Shown here in pieces: positions 1 to 13,079 of a stretch of 64,000 nucleotides of DNA. The position numbers and the translations under genes were made by a program. Under the pieces are notes generated by a model. The model did not search any database. It saw nothing but the letters and a program-made list of their open reading frames with translations, and had not been told where the DNA came from. The DNA comes from Trichopria drosophilae (lineage: Eukaryota; Arthropoda; Insecta; Hymenoptera; Diapriidae), in the NCBI GenBank assembly GCA_030407085.1, contig CM059584.1, positions 133,786,001 through 133,850,000 of the forward strand, in the 5' to 3' direction. Position 1 is the first letter of the stretch; every line of letters begins with the position of its first letter.

Positions 1-2139
1 GTTGGAATTCTACATCGCGGTAGGAAAAGTCATTTCTCCGCCATATTTGCTCGAAAACTTAATGAATGTTTCTGTATTAGAGCCATTTTCGGGGTTATAT
101 GAGGTCAACTCTAGAGTTGTAGTCAATTCTATAGTCTAGATATAGAAATTGAACTTTCAAATTTACAAATAAAAACAAAATGATCTTTGTTTGGTTCGTG
201 ACGTCAATATAACTAATGTAAGGTATTAATAGTAAAGAATTATATAAAGTAATGCGCGTCATGATTACTTGCAACTTGCGAGAAGATGAGGGTAGTCAGC
301 GCCATCTCTCGTCAAGATTGTATTATCAAAGGCCGAGAGAACGGTACTCCCATGCAAATATTAAGAAGTTTCATATATAATACCAAGAAATCATGAGTTT
401 TAAAATTGTTTAGTGAAGAGGGGGCCAACAATACAATACAACTAAACAATTTTATTTCATCATTTTTAAAACAATGTTAATATAAAATTTGATTCACACT
501 ATATTACGACGACCATTAATCTTAAAGGAAATTATTTTCCTTAATACTATCGTTGAATTTTCAAAACCTTAGGGGTTGGTTTAAATATTTAGTATGTAAT
601 TTAGACCTATATTTAGGGAAACATTGTCTACTAAATTATTAACACAAGTTGATTCGTATAAGATGTAAAGTTTTCTTCATTCCCTTTGTTCTTGTATCGA
701 ACAATATCCTTTGTAATTTTAGTTTCTAATAAAAAACTTATTGTCAGTCGCTATCATAGAAACAGTGTTCTAATATTACGTATTATTAGTTTACTTCAAT
801 TAAAATTTGGGTAAACACAGAATAGTTTTTTTTATTCGATCTTTCTCAAAAGACACAGCTTTCAGAAAATAAGTGATAAGTTTGTATTTTATCGCAGGTC
901 GAAGCGGAAGGAATCCCATTGAAAATGCTCTAATAAATTTTGTAGATTAATCACGTGTCAACGGTTATTTCTGGATGTAAACCGTTAATTGCAGTATAAG
1001 AGAAACGTTGTTGACAACTGGTGCTAAAGGAGTAATACAGCTGATGTGTATATTTAGTATTGATGAAGCCATTAATTGATCACACTTAAATTCCAGCAGT
1101 GATTCTTCAGAAATTAAGGATTAAGTCCAGTTATAAATTAAACATTTTTTTATAATAAAGACCAAATCAAAATGTATGTTGGCTACATTGTATGTTACTC
1201 TGCACAGAAACCTATTGTTTACTTTTTTTAGCCTACAAAAGATTTTGTTCAGGATAAATCGTATTGGTAATTTCCACATTGTTCCTTTCGAAATGCTAGC
1301 ATTGCACGAGTCCACGTGGGTAATGAACAACAATGCGGTTTTATTAGTTTGAACCAATAAAAGGTTACGGTAGACCAAGCACAAAGCTTTTGTGCACTCT
1401 CGAGAGATGAAGGCCAAGATCGTAGCCTTACAGCAATGCCAAGATCGAAATTCATTGTGCCCTGCGGGATCAATGCCAAGACAATAAAACGATCGATGCA
1501 TCGAACGGTTGTTCGATAGTAAATCACTCTATTATGAATTGCGACACTGTTATCAGATAATACATTAATTAATAAAAAATTGATTTAAGCAAAAATGATT
1601 AACAATACTCAATTTTTTGCTGGTATCAGTGATGGCCATTAAACAATTTTTACCTTGACATTGATCGCTTTGGTACGCATGACATACATCAGTATACGCA
1701 ACTGATGTTTAACTGATGTCGTCTTTATGTAGCACGTCTTTATCGCGAAAGTAAAAGCATCAAACCTGAATCAGCAACGTTCCTTATCGCAAATACCTTC
1801 ATGAAATCAGTCTTTCCACGAATAATCTCGATAACGAAACTACGATATCGAGTCAAAGACATTTATTAACAGTCGTCTTTGTGCTAATTAGACCCTAACA
1901 ATAACCTTGTTATTATCTTGGAATAGTAGCTGGAATTAATTGTTTTTTATTATCCATGAATATACTTAGACCACCTTGGAAGAAATTAATTCATTAAGAA
2001 CTGGGAAAAAAAGAGTACATTAATAGATCTACATATAACTTGGTCAAGTTTTTTTCTAAAATCCTACAAAATATCATCAATATAGACTTCAGATGAAAGA
2101 TAGTTTTGATTCTAGAAACAAAATTAAATCCTTTAGTAT
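1..2139. other. AT-rich intergenic or upstream-intron DNA, no gene seen
   Basis: No exon of lap or any other recognisable protein was found on either strand. A 26-bp sequence at 1241-1266 recurs exactly at 3479-3504. The longest open stretch (complement 1121-1501) resembles no family I know. Confidence 0.5.
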
Positions 2140-2450
2140 CGAAAAACTAAGATGTTGCTAGATGTAGCAGCATTATTTACAAATATTTCGCTTGATACCA
2201 TCCTACAAATTATTAAAATCAGGTGGCATGAAATCTCATCCCTTTACATCACTAACAATGGGTTATTCTATTTGTCTAATAGATGTTAATTTATACAAGG
2301 AATTTATTGAAAATATTTTTGAGTAATAAATAAAACTTTAAATTACCTTTTTATTTGAGATACGTAGATGACATCTTATTTTCTGTCTTCATGGACAAGA
2401 AAGATTACGCATATTACAGAAATTCAATTGTTTAAATAAAGTTTTATAAA
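2140..2450 (+). pseudogene. degenerate Penelope-like element reverse transcriptase fragment
   Basis: Seen: one frame gives LDVAALFTNISLDTI...IKIRW from about 2155 up to a stop at 2287. After a frame change, PFYLRYVDDILFS appears at about 2347-2385. Known: Penelope-like reverse transcriptases share DVVSLFTxIPL and FYxRYVDDI, the second holding the catalytic aspartates. The order and spacing fit a decayed copy with internal deletions. No GIY-YIG endonuclease domain was seen. The element is inactive. Confidence 0.75.
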
Positions 2451-2824
2451 CAAAATCAAATTTAATTATTAAATTGAAATCAATAACAAGATCATTTACT
2501 GCATAACTCTTTACAAATCAAAGAAAAAAGAAATGAAACCGATTTCATAAAATCAACATCCGAAGGTCAGTCTGTAAGTGGCTCGCCTTTTGGCATTACT
2601 TACTTTGTATTTTTATTTTGTTGGCCAATAAACACAATTATTTATTATTACTATTACTATACCATGATATTACTGAAAAATTAACATCCAAGTTGAATAA
2701 GAAGATCCGTTTAGAATCTATGGTAACCCGATATAAAAAAGTCATATAAGAGATCTAACTCTAGATCTGAGTTGTGGCAATCTTTCATGAGATCTGGAGA
2801 TATCTATGTGGATCTGTCAGAAAA

Positions 2825-2900
2825 AAATGTGTATCGACCGAGAATTGAACATCCGCAAGTCAATCTTGAAACGTAACCACTCGACTAAGATTGCTGTTGT
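2825..2900 (-). repeat. tRNA-like sequence (possible tRNA-derived SINE or tRNA pseudogene)
   Basis: On the complement strand, TAGTCGAGTGG fits a pol III A box and GTTCAATTC fits a B box about 40 bp later. A run of seven T follows soon after, like a pol III terminator. The acceptor stem does not pair convincingly, so this is more likely a SINE head or tRNA relic than a working tRNA. Confidence 0.45.
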
Positions 2901-2936
2901 ATAATATTACAATAATAACGAAATCGTTAACCCGTT

Positions 2937-3443
2937 TCGTCCTGAAATGTCGTAAATTTTGACTTCTTTTCATCAGGTGCTTTTTTAGGGAAAAAATCAC
3001 TGAATCGTTTTGATATAACCATACCTATTGTATTTTTTCTCGAACTTTCTAAATCCGGTTTCAGATTGACCATATCTGCCGCCATTTTTTTTACTATGGC
3101 GGTTTAAACATAAAAAAATTGTGAATTTTGAAAAAATTTCTTCAAATAATCGTATTTTTGAACAGGAAACCGTGTTAGGAACAAACTAAGTCTCTATCTG
3201 GTGGAGTAATTAGTTACACTAAAAGATAGGATGGTTATTAATTCTACATTCAAAATGGCGGCTTCAAAATGGCGGTTCTCATTCAAAATTTTGTTGAAAA
3301 ATTTCTGGACGATCTAACTCAAAAGCTACCAGCTTCTTAAAAAAAATGTTGAGAATGAAAAGTTCTTCGAATTCATTGAGAAATATAGTGGAATTTTTTC
3401 AGATTTTATAAATGAAGTTTTGAGAAATTTTTTTTCTTTATAT
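2937..3443 (+). repeat. half copy of a TTAA foldback element
   Basis: It begins TTAACCCGTTTCGTCCTGAAATG and continues with the same sequence as the left arm of the complete palindromic element at 19597-20910, with modest divergence. It includes the paired AAAATGGCGG motifs at 3253-3282. The right arm is absent, so it is a truncated or recombined copy. Confidence 0.85.
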
Positions 3444-3968
3444 CTAAGTAAACGTATATAAAAAGCTTATACATTTAAGATTTTGTTCAGGATAAATCGT
3501 ATTGATATATTAAAATCTAGTACTGAGTAATAGAAATATGATAACCATAATATTTCAGAGATTTTTACAATAATTTTGTCAAATTCTTTTCGTTGGTTCT
3601 TAAGTAAATATTAAATGGATGAAAGTAAGACAGAAGTTTAGTCCTTTTTAAATATTTGTTTACGGATCGAAATGCCGACAACAAAAACAGTCAAAAACCG
3701 ACAATCTTTCATCTTTTTTTCACCTATCATCATATTCAGTTTGGGTTTGTTGGCTTTTCGACTGTCAGTTTTTTTATTTATTTTTTTTTTAATTTATTAA
3801 GAATTTCAAGCCTTAAAAAAGGCTTATTTTTGCTACATTATATACGTTGATTTTACATAAGGTTTTACAATATTATATCTACATATTTATATAACATTCA
3901 TCGAAAAATGTGAATATTTGACGGCACGCTGCTATGTTAGGTTCTGAAATAAACATTTCGATATGGTA

Positions 3969-4232
3969 CAGAAGAGTCGCGGTATAATTGCCCGCTCAGT
4001 TCCTTCCCTTCCCCTCCCGTCTCTTTATATTTGTCAAAAGAAAGGGAATGCCCCTTCTCCCACTCTCCTCAGTCGCGTTATGTTTGTGACGTCACAGCAG
4101 GCCCATCCTGAGGCCCCAGCGCGCATGGTGGGGGAAAAAGAGAGCGGCAACAGACAAATAAAACGAAACTGAACTGGGCAAATATGCTGCGACGTAAATA
4201 CAGCGAGACGCAAATATATCGGGACTCTACTG
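3969..4232. mobile_element. TA-flanked MITE, copy 1 (pogo-like termini)
   Basis: The ends are CAG-AGAGTCGCGGTATAA and ...GGGACTCTACTG, with TA on both sides (3967-3968 and 4233-4234). The interior is GC-rich and matches the element at 12157-12379 in reverse orientation. There is no transposase. CAG...CTG with TA duplication fits the Tc1/mariner-pogo group. Confidence 0.75.
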
Positions 4233-4234
4233 TA

Positions 4235-7099
4235 CTTCATTTTGGATTGGGATTTGAGATTTGTCGGTTTTATGAATGTCATGTTTTAATTGTAGGTTTT
4301 TTTGATCAACACCCGAATATTTCATCGAAAAAATGAATGATTAGCTTGCATTAGCTGTAGATTCGTATGAGGAGATTCGAAAAGTCTCAATTAAACTGTT
4401 TTTATTACAAACGAACGATCCTGAGATATAAAATCAATCATAAATATTAAATTTGAACTATAATAAAATAAAGCAGCAATTGTTTTTGGAATCTGTGGTT
4501 GGTTTGAGTCTGATAAAAAGTGAACTGAGAAGCCGGATTAAAAAAAATTGTACCTGTTTGCCAGATGATATAAATTAAAGGTCTTAAAAAATTAAAAATA
4601 AAAATAAATCAATTAATTTACCACTGCAGATTTTCGAAACAAGGTGCGAAATACATCAGCAAATTGATAAACGTCCCTCTTTAAAATTATCATACTACAT
4701 CATCATAACGCTTCATTACACTTACTACTACATTTATAAACCGGAGAGATACCTGTAGTGTGGGGACTTAATAATAGGTTCTGAAGTGAAATGGTTCGGG
4801 AATTAATTCATTCACTTTTAAAAAGGGTGTTTATGTACGAGTTTATTTTTATTTTTTGTTTTATATTATGTGATTTATCTTTTTTAACGATTCTCGGCCA
4901 ACTTTTTTATTCTGGAATAAAACGGTCAGATTTTTGCGAATTCAAACATAAAAGAGTTTGTAAATTCTACTAAAAAATCTTTTAATTTAACAAAAACAGA
5001 AATATATTTCTTGGAAAGTGACAAAATCGATCATTAATTTAACAATTAATTTAGCAGATCAAGTTTATTATATAATTTCAAGGTTAAGTTCTGATTAATG
5101 ATATTGCTAAAGAAAGAAAGGATCCGATTTTTAAATAAAAAGTATTTAAATTAGTATTAATTAAAAAAGTATGAAAAGAATGAATGAGAGTACGTCTTGA
5201 AGAAAATAACTCTCCATAACTTTAAATTAGTTGAATGATATGTTTAATCCATTTATATCCTCTCTAAATATTATGAATTTCTGTGATGATCAAATTCCAT
5301 GTTTTGTAAAATACTATCACTAAATAAGCAGATCAGTGTTATGTTCTGTAAAAATATACAAAATATAATGTCGTATTTTTTAAGTACAAAGATTTTCTGT
5401 ACCTTTTATGCATTTTTCCACTGCTAAAAATCCAGATTCCATATGGAAAATTTAAAATTAAATAAATCACTCAGAAAAAACAAATTTTTTAAAATAAATT
5501 CGTAAATTCGTGAATTGATTTTTTTCCCCGTGACATACTATATCCAAATTGAGTAATCCACACAACTTATTTATACATTTTAAGCGTTTCTTACGAAGAC
5601 GAATTCAGAAAAAAAAATAATAAAAGTAGTAGTCACTAATTTTTTTAAATATAGGGTAAATTTTACTAATTAAATTTCATATTAAAAAAATGTTTTCCAA
5701 ACACGATTTTACAGTATCAAAGTATTCGATTTCGTTCAAAGGTCATATTTCTTGTTGCAGGTTTTAATATAAAAAGTATACTTCCAAAGTTTTTGAAACC
5801 TTTTTATTGAAGCATTAAGTTTCGTTTCAGGACACATAGTAGCTTTACAATTGCCTTACTAACCTTGATGTCTACTAACCTTATGTTCTTTAGTTTCTGT
5901 ATATTTCAGTGACTTTTATTAGAAAAACTGTGGAGCAATGAAAGAATTTTAGTATAGTCAAGTATGGAGAATAATTCAATTTATTTTTGGTGTGTTTTTC
6001 AACAAAAACTTTTTTCATTTCATCGTGCTATAAATATTTATTAATAAATTAAATTATTATTAGTATCAAAAACTAATTACGTGGTGCCTAAAAGAAGGAG
6101 ACTGAATGTATTTTGGATGGAATTTCCGTATACAGAATTATCCTTACAGTGCCTAATTTTTTACAAATTAATTCAATTTTGTATTTTTTACTATTTTGTA
6201 TAATTTATGTATTTTAGTGTAAATTCTTGCTTTATAGGTAGTCTATTTTAAAACCACCTTAACATAGAAACTGGACAGAAACTAGTTAAAAACTGGATTC
6301 ATTTTCTACTAGAGTAATTAAAGAACGAACAATGGGTGATTAATTCAATTAGTAATATTTTTACTAATGGATGATGAAAAACCTATTAATTTATTATTTA
6401 TTATATAAACTACTAAACTAAAATATTCAATTACTCTTTTTAGATTAGTACTATTTAATTAATAAATTAGCAGCTTTTTTCTATTTTGTAGTAAAAAAAT
6501 AACTAATTCATACATTTGATTTTAAATTAATGTGTTTTTAGCTAATTAATCTATAGCTAATACCAAGTTCGAGTCTTTTATATTACGTGAAAAAGTTCAA
6601 AACAATATCGTTGTTGAAGCCGCGGATTTTATTTAGATTATTTATAGAAAAGTAGTAATCTAAGTAGTAACAGTCCGCAGTCTTTAGCTGGCAGTATAAA
6701 CAGACTGTTACTACTTAAATTACTATTTACCAAATTTAATTTTGATACTGAGATTTGTTTTTTAATCAGTTTAATTTTTGTTTATGTAATAATAATATGT
6801 TTGTATTGATAAAAAAAGGTGAGCCACATTAAACGCTGTTATACTGACTGATCCACTTAAATATGAACAAATATAGACTACATCGTTAAAAAATAAAAGG
6901 AATAACGGCGATACATCACATTGAGTAAAATTACAATGCAGTATCGAACATAAACGCCAGAAAAAGTGAGAATAAACGAAAATAAACGCCATCGCAAAAA
7001 AAAGTGCTATAATCGAAATAAATAAAATACTGTACAAAAATATATAAGCATTAGACATGAATTCTACAGTACTGGATGAGCCAGACAACAAAGAGGTGA
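4235..7099. other. AT-rich non-coding stretch
   Basis: No gene was recognised here. The one structured item is the hairpin at 6651-6727. Short open stretches (4791-4973, complement 6771-7091) have no family features. Confidence 0.5.
6651..6727. other. long hairpin of 25-bp arms
   Basis: Left arm 6651-6675 and right arm 6703-6727 are complementary with about two mismatches, around a 27-nt loop. The size would suit a pre-miRNA-like fold, or a small inverted-repeat relic. No known miRNA seed was recognised. Confidence 0.45.
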
Positions 7100-8735
7100 A
7101 TTTTAATAGTATTCGTCACAATTGACATATAATAACCTAAAAATCGGTGTACCTGAAAAATTTGATAAATCACAAAACAGACACTTCAAAAAATCGACTT
7201 TCAAAAGCAGACATTTAAAAAAACAGACTTTCAAAAACCATACATTTCAAGAACAAACATCAAAAAACCACACATTTCAAACTGTACACATATTTTGAAA
7301 GTCTGTTTTTTGTTATGTCTGGGTTTTGAATGTGTGTTTTTGAAATGTCTGGTTTTTGAATGTCGGGTTTTTGAAGTAGTATTTTGTGATTTGTCGAATT
7401 TTTGAGGTGCGCATTTTTTTTAGCTTATTATCTGTCAATTATGACGAATACTATTGAAATACAGCTCAAAACAGACACTTCAAAATCTCGACAAATCAGA
7501 AAACACATACAAAAAACAAATTTTCAAAAACCACACATTTCAAGTGCACACATCCAAAAACCACATATTTCAAACTATACACATATTTTGAAAGTCTGTT
7601 TTTTTAAATGTTCGATTTTTCAATGTTAGTTTTTGGAAATTTCTGGTAACAGATACCCCAAAAACTAGATATTAAAAAAACAGACTTTCAAAAACCAGAC
7701 ATTTCAAAATGCACACATATTTTGAATGTCTGTTTTCTGAAGTGTCTGTTTTTTGAATGTCGAGTTTTTGAATTAGTATTTTGTGATTTATCGGATTTTT
7801 TACGTGCACTGATTTTTTAGCTTATTATCTGTCAATTGTAACGAATACTATTAAAATGCATCTCAAAACAGACACTTTAAAAACTCAACAAATCACAAAA
7901 CAGATACCCCGAAAACTCGATATTCGAAAACCAGATATTAAAAAAACAGACTTTCAAAAACCAGACTTTTAAAAACCAGACATTTCAAAATGCACACTTA
8001 TTTTGAAGGTCTGTTTTTTGAAGTGTCTGGTTTTTGAAGTGTCTGTTTTGTAATTTGTCGGATTTTTTACCAGCACCCTTTTTTAGCTTATTATCTGTAA
8101 ATTGTGACGAATACTACTATTAAAATACACGTCAAAATAGACACTTAAAAAACTTGAAAAATCACAAAACTCGACATTCAAAAACCAGAAATTTAAAAAC
8201 ACCCACTTTCAAAAACAAGACCTTTCAAAAACACACATTCAATAACCAGACATTTAAAAATGAACACATTCTCTGAAAGTCTGTTTTTTGAATGTTTGTT
8301 TTTGAAATGTCTGTTTTTGGAAATCTCTGTTTTGTTAAGTGTCTGGTTTTTTGAAGTAGCATTTTGTGATTTATCGGGTTTTTGAGGTGCACCGTTTTTT
8401 TAGCTTATTATCTGTCGATTGTGAGAAATACACCTCAAAACGGACACTTCAAAATCTCGACAAATCACAAAACACACACAAAAATCAGACATTTTAAAAA
8501 GCAGACATTTCAAAAAGACACATCCAAAACCCAGACATTTCAAACTGTACCCATATTTTCAAAGTCTGTTTTTTTTAAATGTCTGCTTTTTGAATATCTA
8601 TTTTTTTAAATGTCTGGTTTTTTAAGTGTCTGTTTTGTGATTTGTCGGATTTTTGAGGTAAACCCTGTCCGTTTTTGCAATGTCTGGTTTTGAATGTAGG
8701 GTTTTTGAAGTGCCTGTTTTGTGATTTGTCGGGTT
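7100..8735. repeat. satellite-like array of alternating inverted CAGACATTTCAAAA units
   Basis: A 16-20-bp motif (CAGACATTTCAAAAAC and its complement) is repeated dozens of times. It forms about four larger blocks. In each, forward copies run to a centre and complement copies run out, so each block is a palindrome. Blocks meet at a conserved joint, TTAGCTTATTATCTGTCAAT, at 7420, 7817, 8083 and 8400. A complement of the joint marks the left end at about 7105-7140. There is no coding content. Confidence 0.85.
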
Positions 8736-9293
8736 TTTTAGGCGCACCCAAAAAAAGAAAAAATGTTATTTATATAAAACTTATATACTGTCATATTTAC
8801 AGAGTAACTAAAAAAAATAAACACAGTACTTTCCGATTCTTTATTTCCAGTAGTTCGCGTTGATCATATTAGCAGTGGTCGCTCTAACGGGCTTGCAACC
8901 GAGAGAATCACGTTAATTTAGCCTGACTCGACCACGAACGTCACGACCGAATCAATTTGGTCGACGGATTCTTCTCCATTCTCCGACTTATTTCTTTATT
9001 CTTGTTGCTAATCTGCTACTGGCTGCTTTGATTATCAGCTTTAATGTCATTTAGTTTCGAAGGTTTTAAGTAAAAAAATTGAATTATTGTCAATATATTT
9101 TTTTGGGAAATAATGTAACGACACTCAATGTGAGTATTGTCTGATGATAAATTACTTACATTAGTTAATTATTTATTAGTGATTAATAATGTGTCACGAA
9201 TTTACGATTTTATTTGCAAATTTTTTTTCGTTGATTCGAAATTCAAAAGTATATATTAATTTCCATATAGCCATTTGACCTTTGAATTTTTGG
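8736..9293. other. non-coding stretch without recognised features
   Basis: The base composition is more mixed around 8870-8990, but no reading frame, RNA gene or terminal repeat was recognised. Confidence 0.4.
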
Positions 9294-9295
9294 TA

Positions 9296-9546
9296 CAGTA
9301 GAACGTCATACTAGTGAAACTTTCAGAACAGCGGTTATTTTGTTTCTGTCTAGTGAACTGACAATTTTTTGCGATTCCTCGCAGATTGCAAAAGTTATTG
9401 CTATCTTTTTACAGCGTGGGGTAAGTACATACATACACGTAGAAATCTAGAGTATGTATGTTTACCAACAATCATATATAACTTGATGGTTTACTAGTGC
9501 GAGGTTGACACTAGGGAAAAGTATTCACTAGTGCGAGGTTCTACTT
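9296..9546. mobile_element. small pogo/Tigger-like MITE
   Basis: The left end TA-CAGTAGAACGTCAT mirrors the right end GCGAGGTTCTACTTTA, with decay in the last bases. CAGTAGAACCTCG-type ends are usual for pogo/Tigger derivatives. The interior has ACTAGTGCGAGGTT repeated near the right end and no open reading frame. Confidence 0.6.
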
Positions 9547-9559
9547 TATTACTTTTAAT

Positions 9560-9630
9560 AATTAAGACGCAGATGCTAAAATGTTGATTTCGACTGCAGA
9601 GTTTGTGAGTTCGAGTCTACGCAAGAATTT
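9560..9630 (+). repeat. tRNA-like 3' half followed by oligo-T
   Basis: GTGAGTTCGAGTCTACGC resembles a T-arm with a pol III B box, and eight T follow shortly after. No convincing acceptor pairing or D arm was found. It is probably a fragment of a tRNA-derived repeat. Confidence 0.3.
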
Positions 9631-10554
9631 TTTTTGTAATTTCATTAATAGTTATAAACTATTTAAAAATGATATATATCATTAATTTTTATCATTTAAA
9701 TAATATTTAAAATAAAAAACTAAAGCAAAAATATACTTTGCTATGCCTGTCTGATATTCATTTTAATTTTGTTAACGTGGGGTTATAAAAATGTAGAAAT
9801 AATAAATAATAGTATAATTAATAGAAAATTTAATGCTTAAATTATTATATTATTAAAGTACGATTTGTCAGGGATAAAATATTACAAAAATATGTATAAA
9901 AAATACTAAATTTCCTTTTCATTTAATATTCAGCAGTTTTCTGAATATCCTTCCAGTCTTATCCTTTGAAATAAAAATATTTCTTATTGTACTTTCTGAC
10001 ATAAAAGTATCTTAATGATTTATGATCGTCATAACTTCTTGTTTTATATATTAAAGGTATTCTTTTTCATTAACTGAATCATGTGAATAAAATCAGTGGT
10101 TACTAGTTGATTACCTTTTGTTTGCATAATTAATGTCCACGTAGGCTTCGACCATACATGCAGTTTGATGAAATGAGAGTGGCCAATCATACCGATTGAC
10201 ATATCAATTCGTGACACTTGCAACAGTGACATGCGGCGATTAATCTTTGCATTTGCGTCATCATTTTTCGAATCTTCTTCAACATGTTCTATTATCAATT
10301 AGGTGAACTTATTTTTATTTACTTTGTTATGAAAACACAATCGTATTTTCTAGGTTTCTGAATAATCTCGTTCTTTTCCAATATTTTATTTCAAAATAGT
10401 TTAACTATACACACAAATGAAACAGGAACTCCAACTCGATAGCAGGATTGGACGGAGTTATTTTAGATAACAGGCCAACAAAATTTGTACCCAGAAATCG
10501 GACTATACTTTTCCAAAGGTTGTTGTTGTGCGGAATCCAAATTTGACCGCAGAA

Positions 10555-11000
10555 TTGTTCTACCACATCAAGATTTTGAGATATCCTAACCTAAAAAGTG
10601 CAAAAAACACTCTTTTTGTTCGTATTCAGTAATTTTTGGTGGCGGAACCAAATTATTATTTGCAATTTGGCATGAAAAATATTAAGGTGCTATTTGTCAG
10701 CATTTTTCGATACGATTTTTTTTAATGGAGTTATCCACGTTTTTGTTAGGGAACGATTATGATTTTCATACATTGAAGTAAATTATACATGAAAATAACT
10801 AACAAACTGAGACTTTTTTAATAAACATTGTTCTATTACGTCAGGATGTTAAAATATCCTAACCTAAAATGTAAAAAACGCACTTTTTGCCAATTCGCAG
10901 TAAGTTTTTGTGGTGGAATACCTTTTTTCGCCATTTGACAAATACCAGATTAAAATTCGTTCATAAAAAACTTGAGTATATTTTTCTGACAGTTTTCGAT
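10555..11000. repeat. diverged direct repeat, offset about 273 bp
   Basis: ATATCCTAACCTAAAA with the following sequence occurs at 10581 and again at 10854. Both are followed by a similar GCAAAAAA-CAC-CTTTTTG and GTGGCGGAA/GTGGTGGAA context. This is a decayed tandem duplication without coding signal. Confidence 0.55.
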
Positions 11001-11129
11001 GTGCTGAATCAAAATCTGGTCGTATACTTGCGTGTTTCAAAAAAACCTTCAAAATGTCGGACAAAAATGGAGATGGAAGTAGATTTTTATTTATACTATC
11101 ACAGCGTTGCATATAAAATAAAAAAATAG

Positions 11130-12156
11130 TGAAAACCGTTATAAAATTGGTTGATTTAATCGAAATTCAATTACTTAAATGTTAATTAATTAATTTAGTC
11201 AATTGACCTAGTACAATCTGTAAATAATTACATAAAGCGTAGAGTATTCAAAGTAAATTTCTGTACAAACTAATAGACACTGTGTCTTAATGGGAACCAG
11301 AAAACAATTAATGTATAGTAATAATTTTGTTTTATAAATAATTTCTCGCCATTATTAAAGTTAGTAAATACTTAATATTTACCAGTTGATAAGGAATTTT
11401 ATGAAAGTCTTTAGTAATTTTTCAAAAAACTTTTCATATAATCATTTAATTATTTGCCCATTATTCCCTAAAGAATTTTTTAAATTGAAATTCATTGCTT
11501 CATAGTACATAAAATATTTTTTCGATATAATTTTTAGACAATGTCGAAACTAAAAAAAATATTTGTTCAAACGTGAGCAATTATCGAGCATCGTATCAGC
11601 TGAAGTTTTAGAAACAGTTTTAATGATACACAGCGAAAATGACTTTGTTAATTATGTAGGAAATTCCCGAATCTGGCAGATGACAATGGTTAACAAAATG
11701 GCAAAAAAGTAAACACTGTTCCATTTTAGCCACGACGCATATAGACAGGGCAATTATTGCCGCCTCGTCGCTTATGTTGTCGTACGATAGCAATTAACGG
11801 CGCGAGCGAACTTAAGAAAGTGAAATTGATTTCGCAATATAGATAAGACCAAAAAATAAGCGGCGCGGCTGCTCGATTATGCAAGCTCGATTACTCAGTA
11901 CCGTACATATATATGTATGTCATAAATCAGATGTAAATATTGAAAAATATGACACCATTTAGTACGTGGAGTTTAAGTCTGAGATACTAAATTTTGTAAC
12001 AAAATAATTAGCGATGTAAAATAAATTTAAGTTGTTGTTTATGTTTCTTAATCGAAAAATTACCTCCATTTCAGCATTTTTTACCAAATAAATACGAAAA
12101 AGGTCGAGGGTGGAGGGAAAACAAATAAGATTTGTACTAAATAGCTGTTTTCAATG
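11130..12156. other. AT-rich non-coding stretch
   Basis: Nothing recognised. A slightly GC-richer patch at 11720-11880 has no reading frame or terminal repeat that I can support. Confidence 0.4.
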
Positions 12157-12379
12157 CACCGTAGAGTCGCGGTATAATTGCGTCCCGCTATATTTACTTC
12201 CCAGTATATTTGGTCGGTTCTGTCTCGTTATATTTACCTTTCGCCGCTCTCTTTTTCCCCCACTTTGCGGGCTGGGGCCTCAGTAAGGGCCTGTCGTGAC
12301 CTCACAAACATAACGCGACTGAGGGGAGTGGGAGAAACGGCGCTCTCCTTCTTTTGGTAAATATAACGGGGCTCTACTG
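12157..12379. mobile_element. TA-flanked MITE, copy 2 (reverse of copy 1)
   Basis: Its ends GTAGAGTCGCGGTATAATTG and GGGGCTCTACTG match the 3969-4232 copy. The interior (CTCTTTTTCCCCCAC, GGGGCCTCAG, CACAAACATAACGCGACTGAGG) is the complement of that copy's interior. The left tip is degenerate. TA follows the right end. Confidence 0.75.
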
Positions 12380-12381
12380 TA

Positions 12382-13079
12382 TAGTGAAAATGGTATTCAT
12401 GTGTCCATCACCGCAAAAATAGGTGATATTGGTTTTCATGTATTAGGCTCAACCAAAACGTATATCAGCATTAACTTATACCGTGACAACAATGTATATT
12501 ATAAATTCAACATTTAATTGACATTTTTTATATGTTTCTACTAGTCACTCACTAAATTTGTGTACAAATTAGAGCACTTTTGTTTACAGATGTTACAAAA
12601 TCATATTTTTAATAATAATAAAATCATTACGTTTAATAAGATAATAAATAAAAAGTTCAGTACAATAATTGCTCGTAGGTTTCAGAGTTCCCATAAATAA
12701 ATGTAAAAAAAGACCAAAACTACTGAATATCGTGTATTTTTTAATTATTATTTATTTCTTTCATTTCAATAAAAATTAAAACTAACCTAATATGGAGGAC
12801 AAATTTTTGCAAATTTGCTTAAAATTAATTACTTTGATTATGGGGTTATTGGTTATGAATTTAAAAATTCGAGATTCATCTCTCGAAAAACCTTGGGAGT
12901 AACTTGTTACGAATTCGTTTCTTCATTTTGAATACGCCACATTGAATTTCCAAATTTCAGGTACGGTATCAGTGATCCCAAAAACTCTCGAGATTTATTC
13001 CTTTTTCCATGTAAATAAATGTAACCTTCAAATAAAGAGGTTTATACATTAAAATAATATATTGCATATCTAGGGCGCA
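12382..13079. other. AT-rich non-coding stretch
   Basis: No gene or repeat recognised. Confidence 0.4.

Noticed and set aside
7100..8735. CRISPR-like array
   Set aside because: Repeats and spacers are not of constant length, repeats occur in both orientations, and the DNA is from an insect.
8830..8990. tRNA-like segment
   Set aside because: A few A-box-like bases are present, but there is no B box at a workable distance and no cloverleaf pairing.
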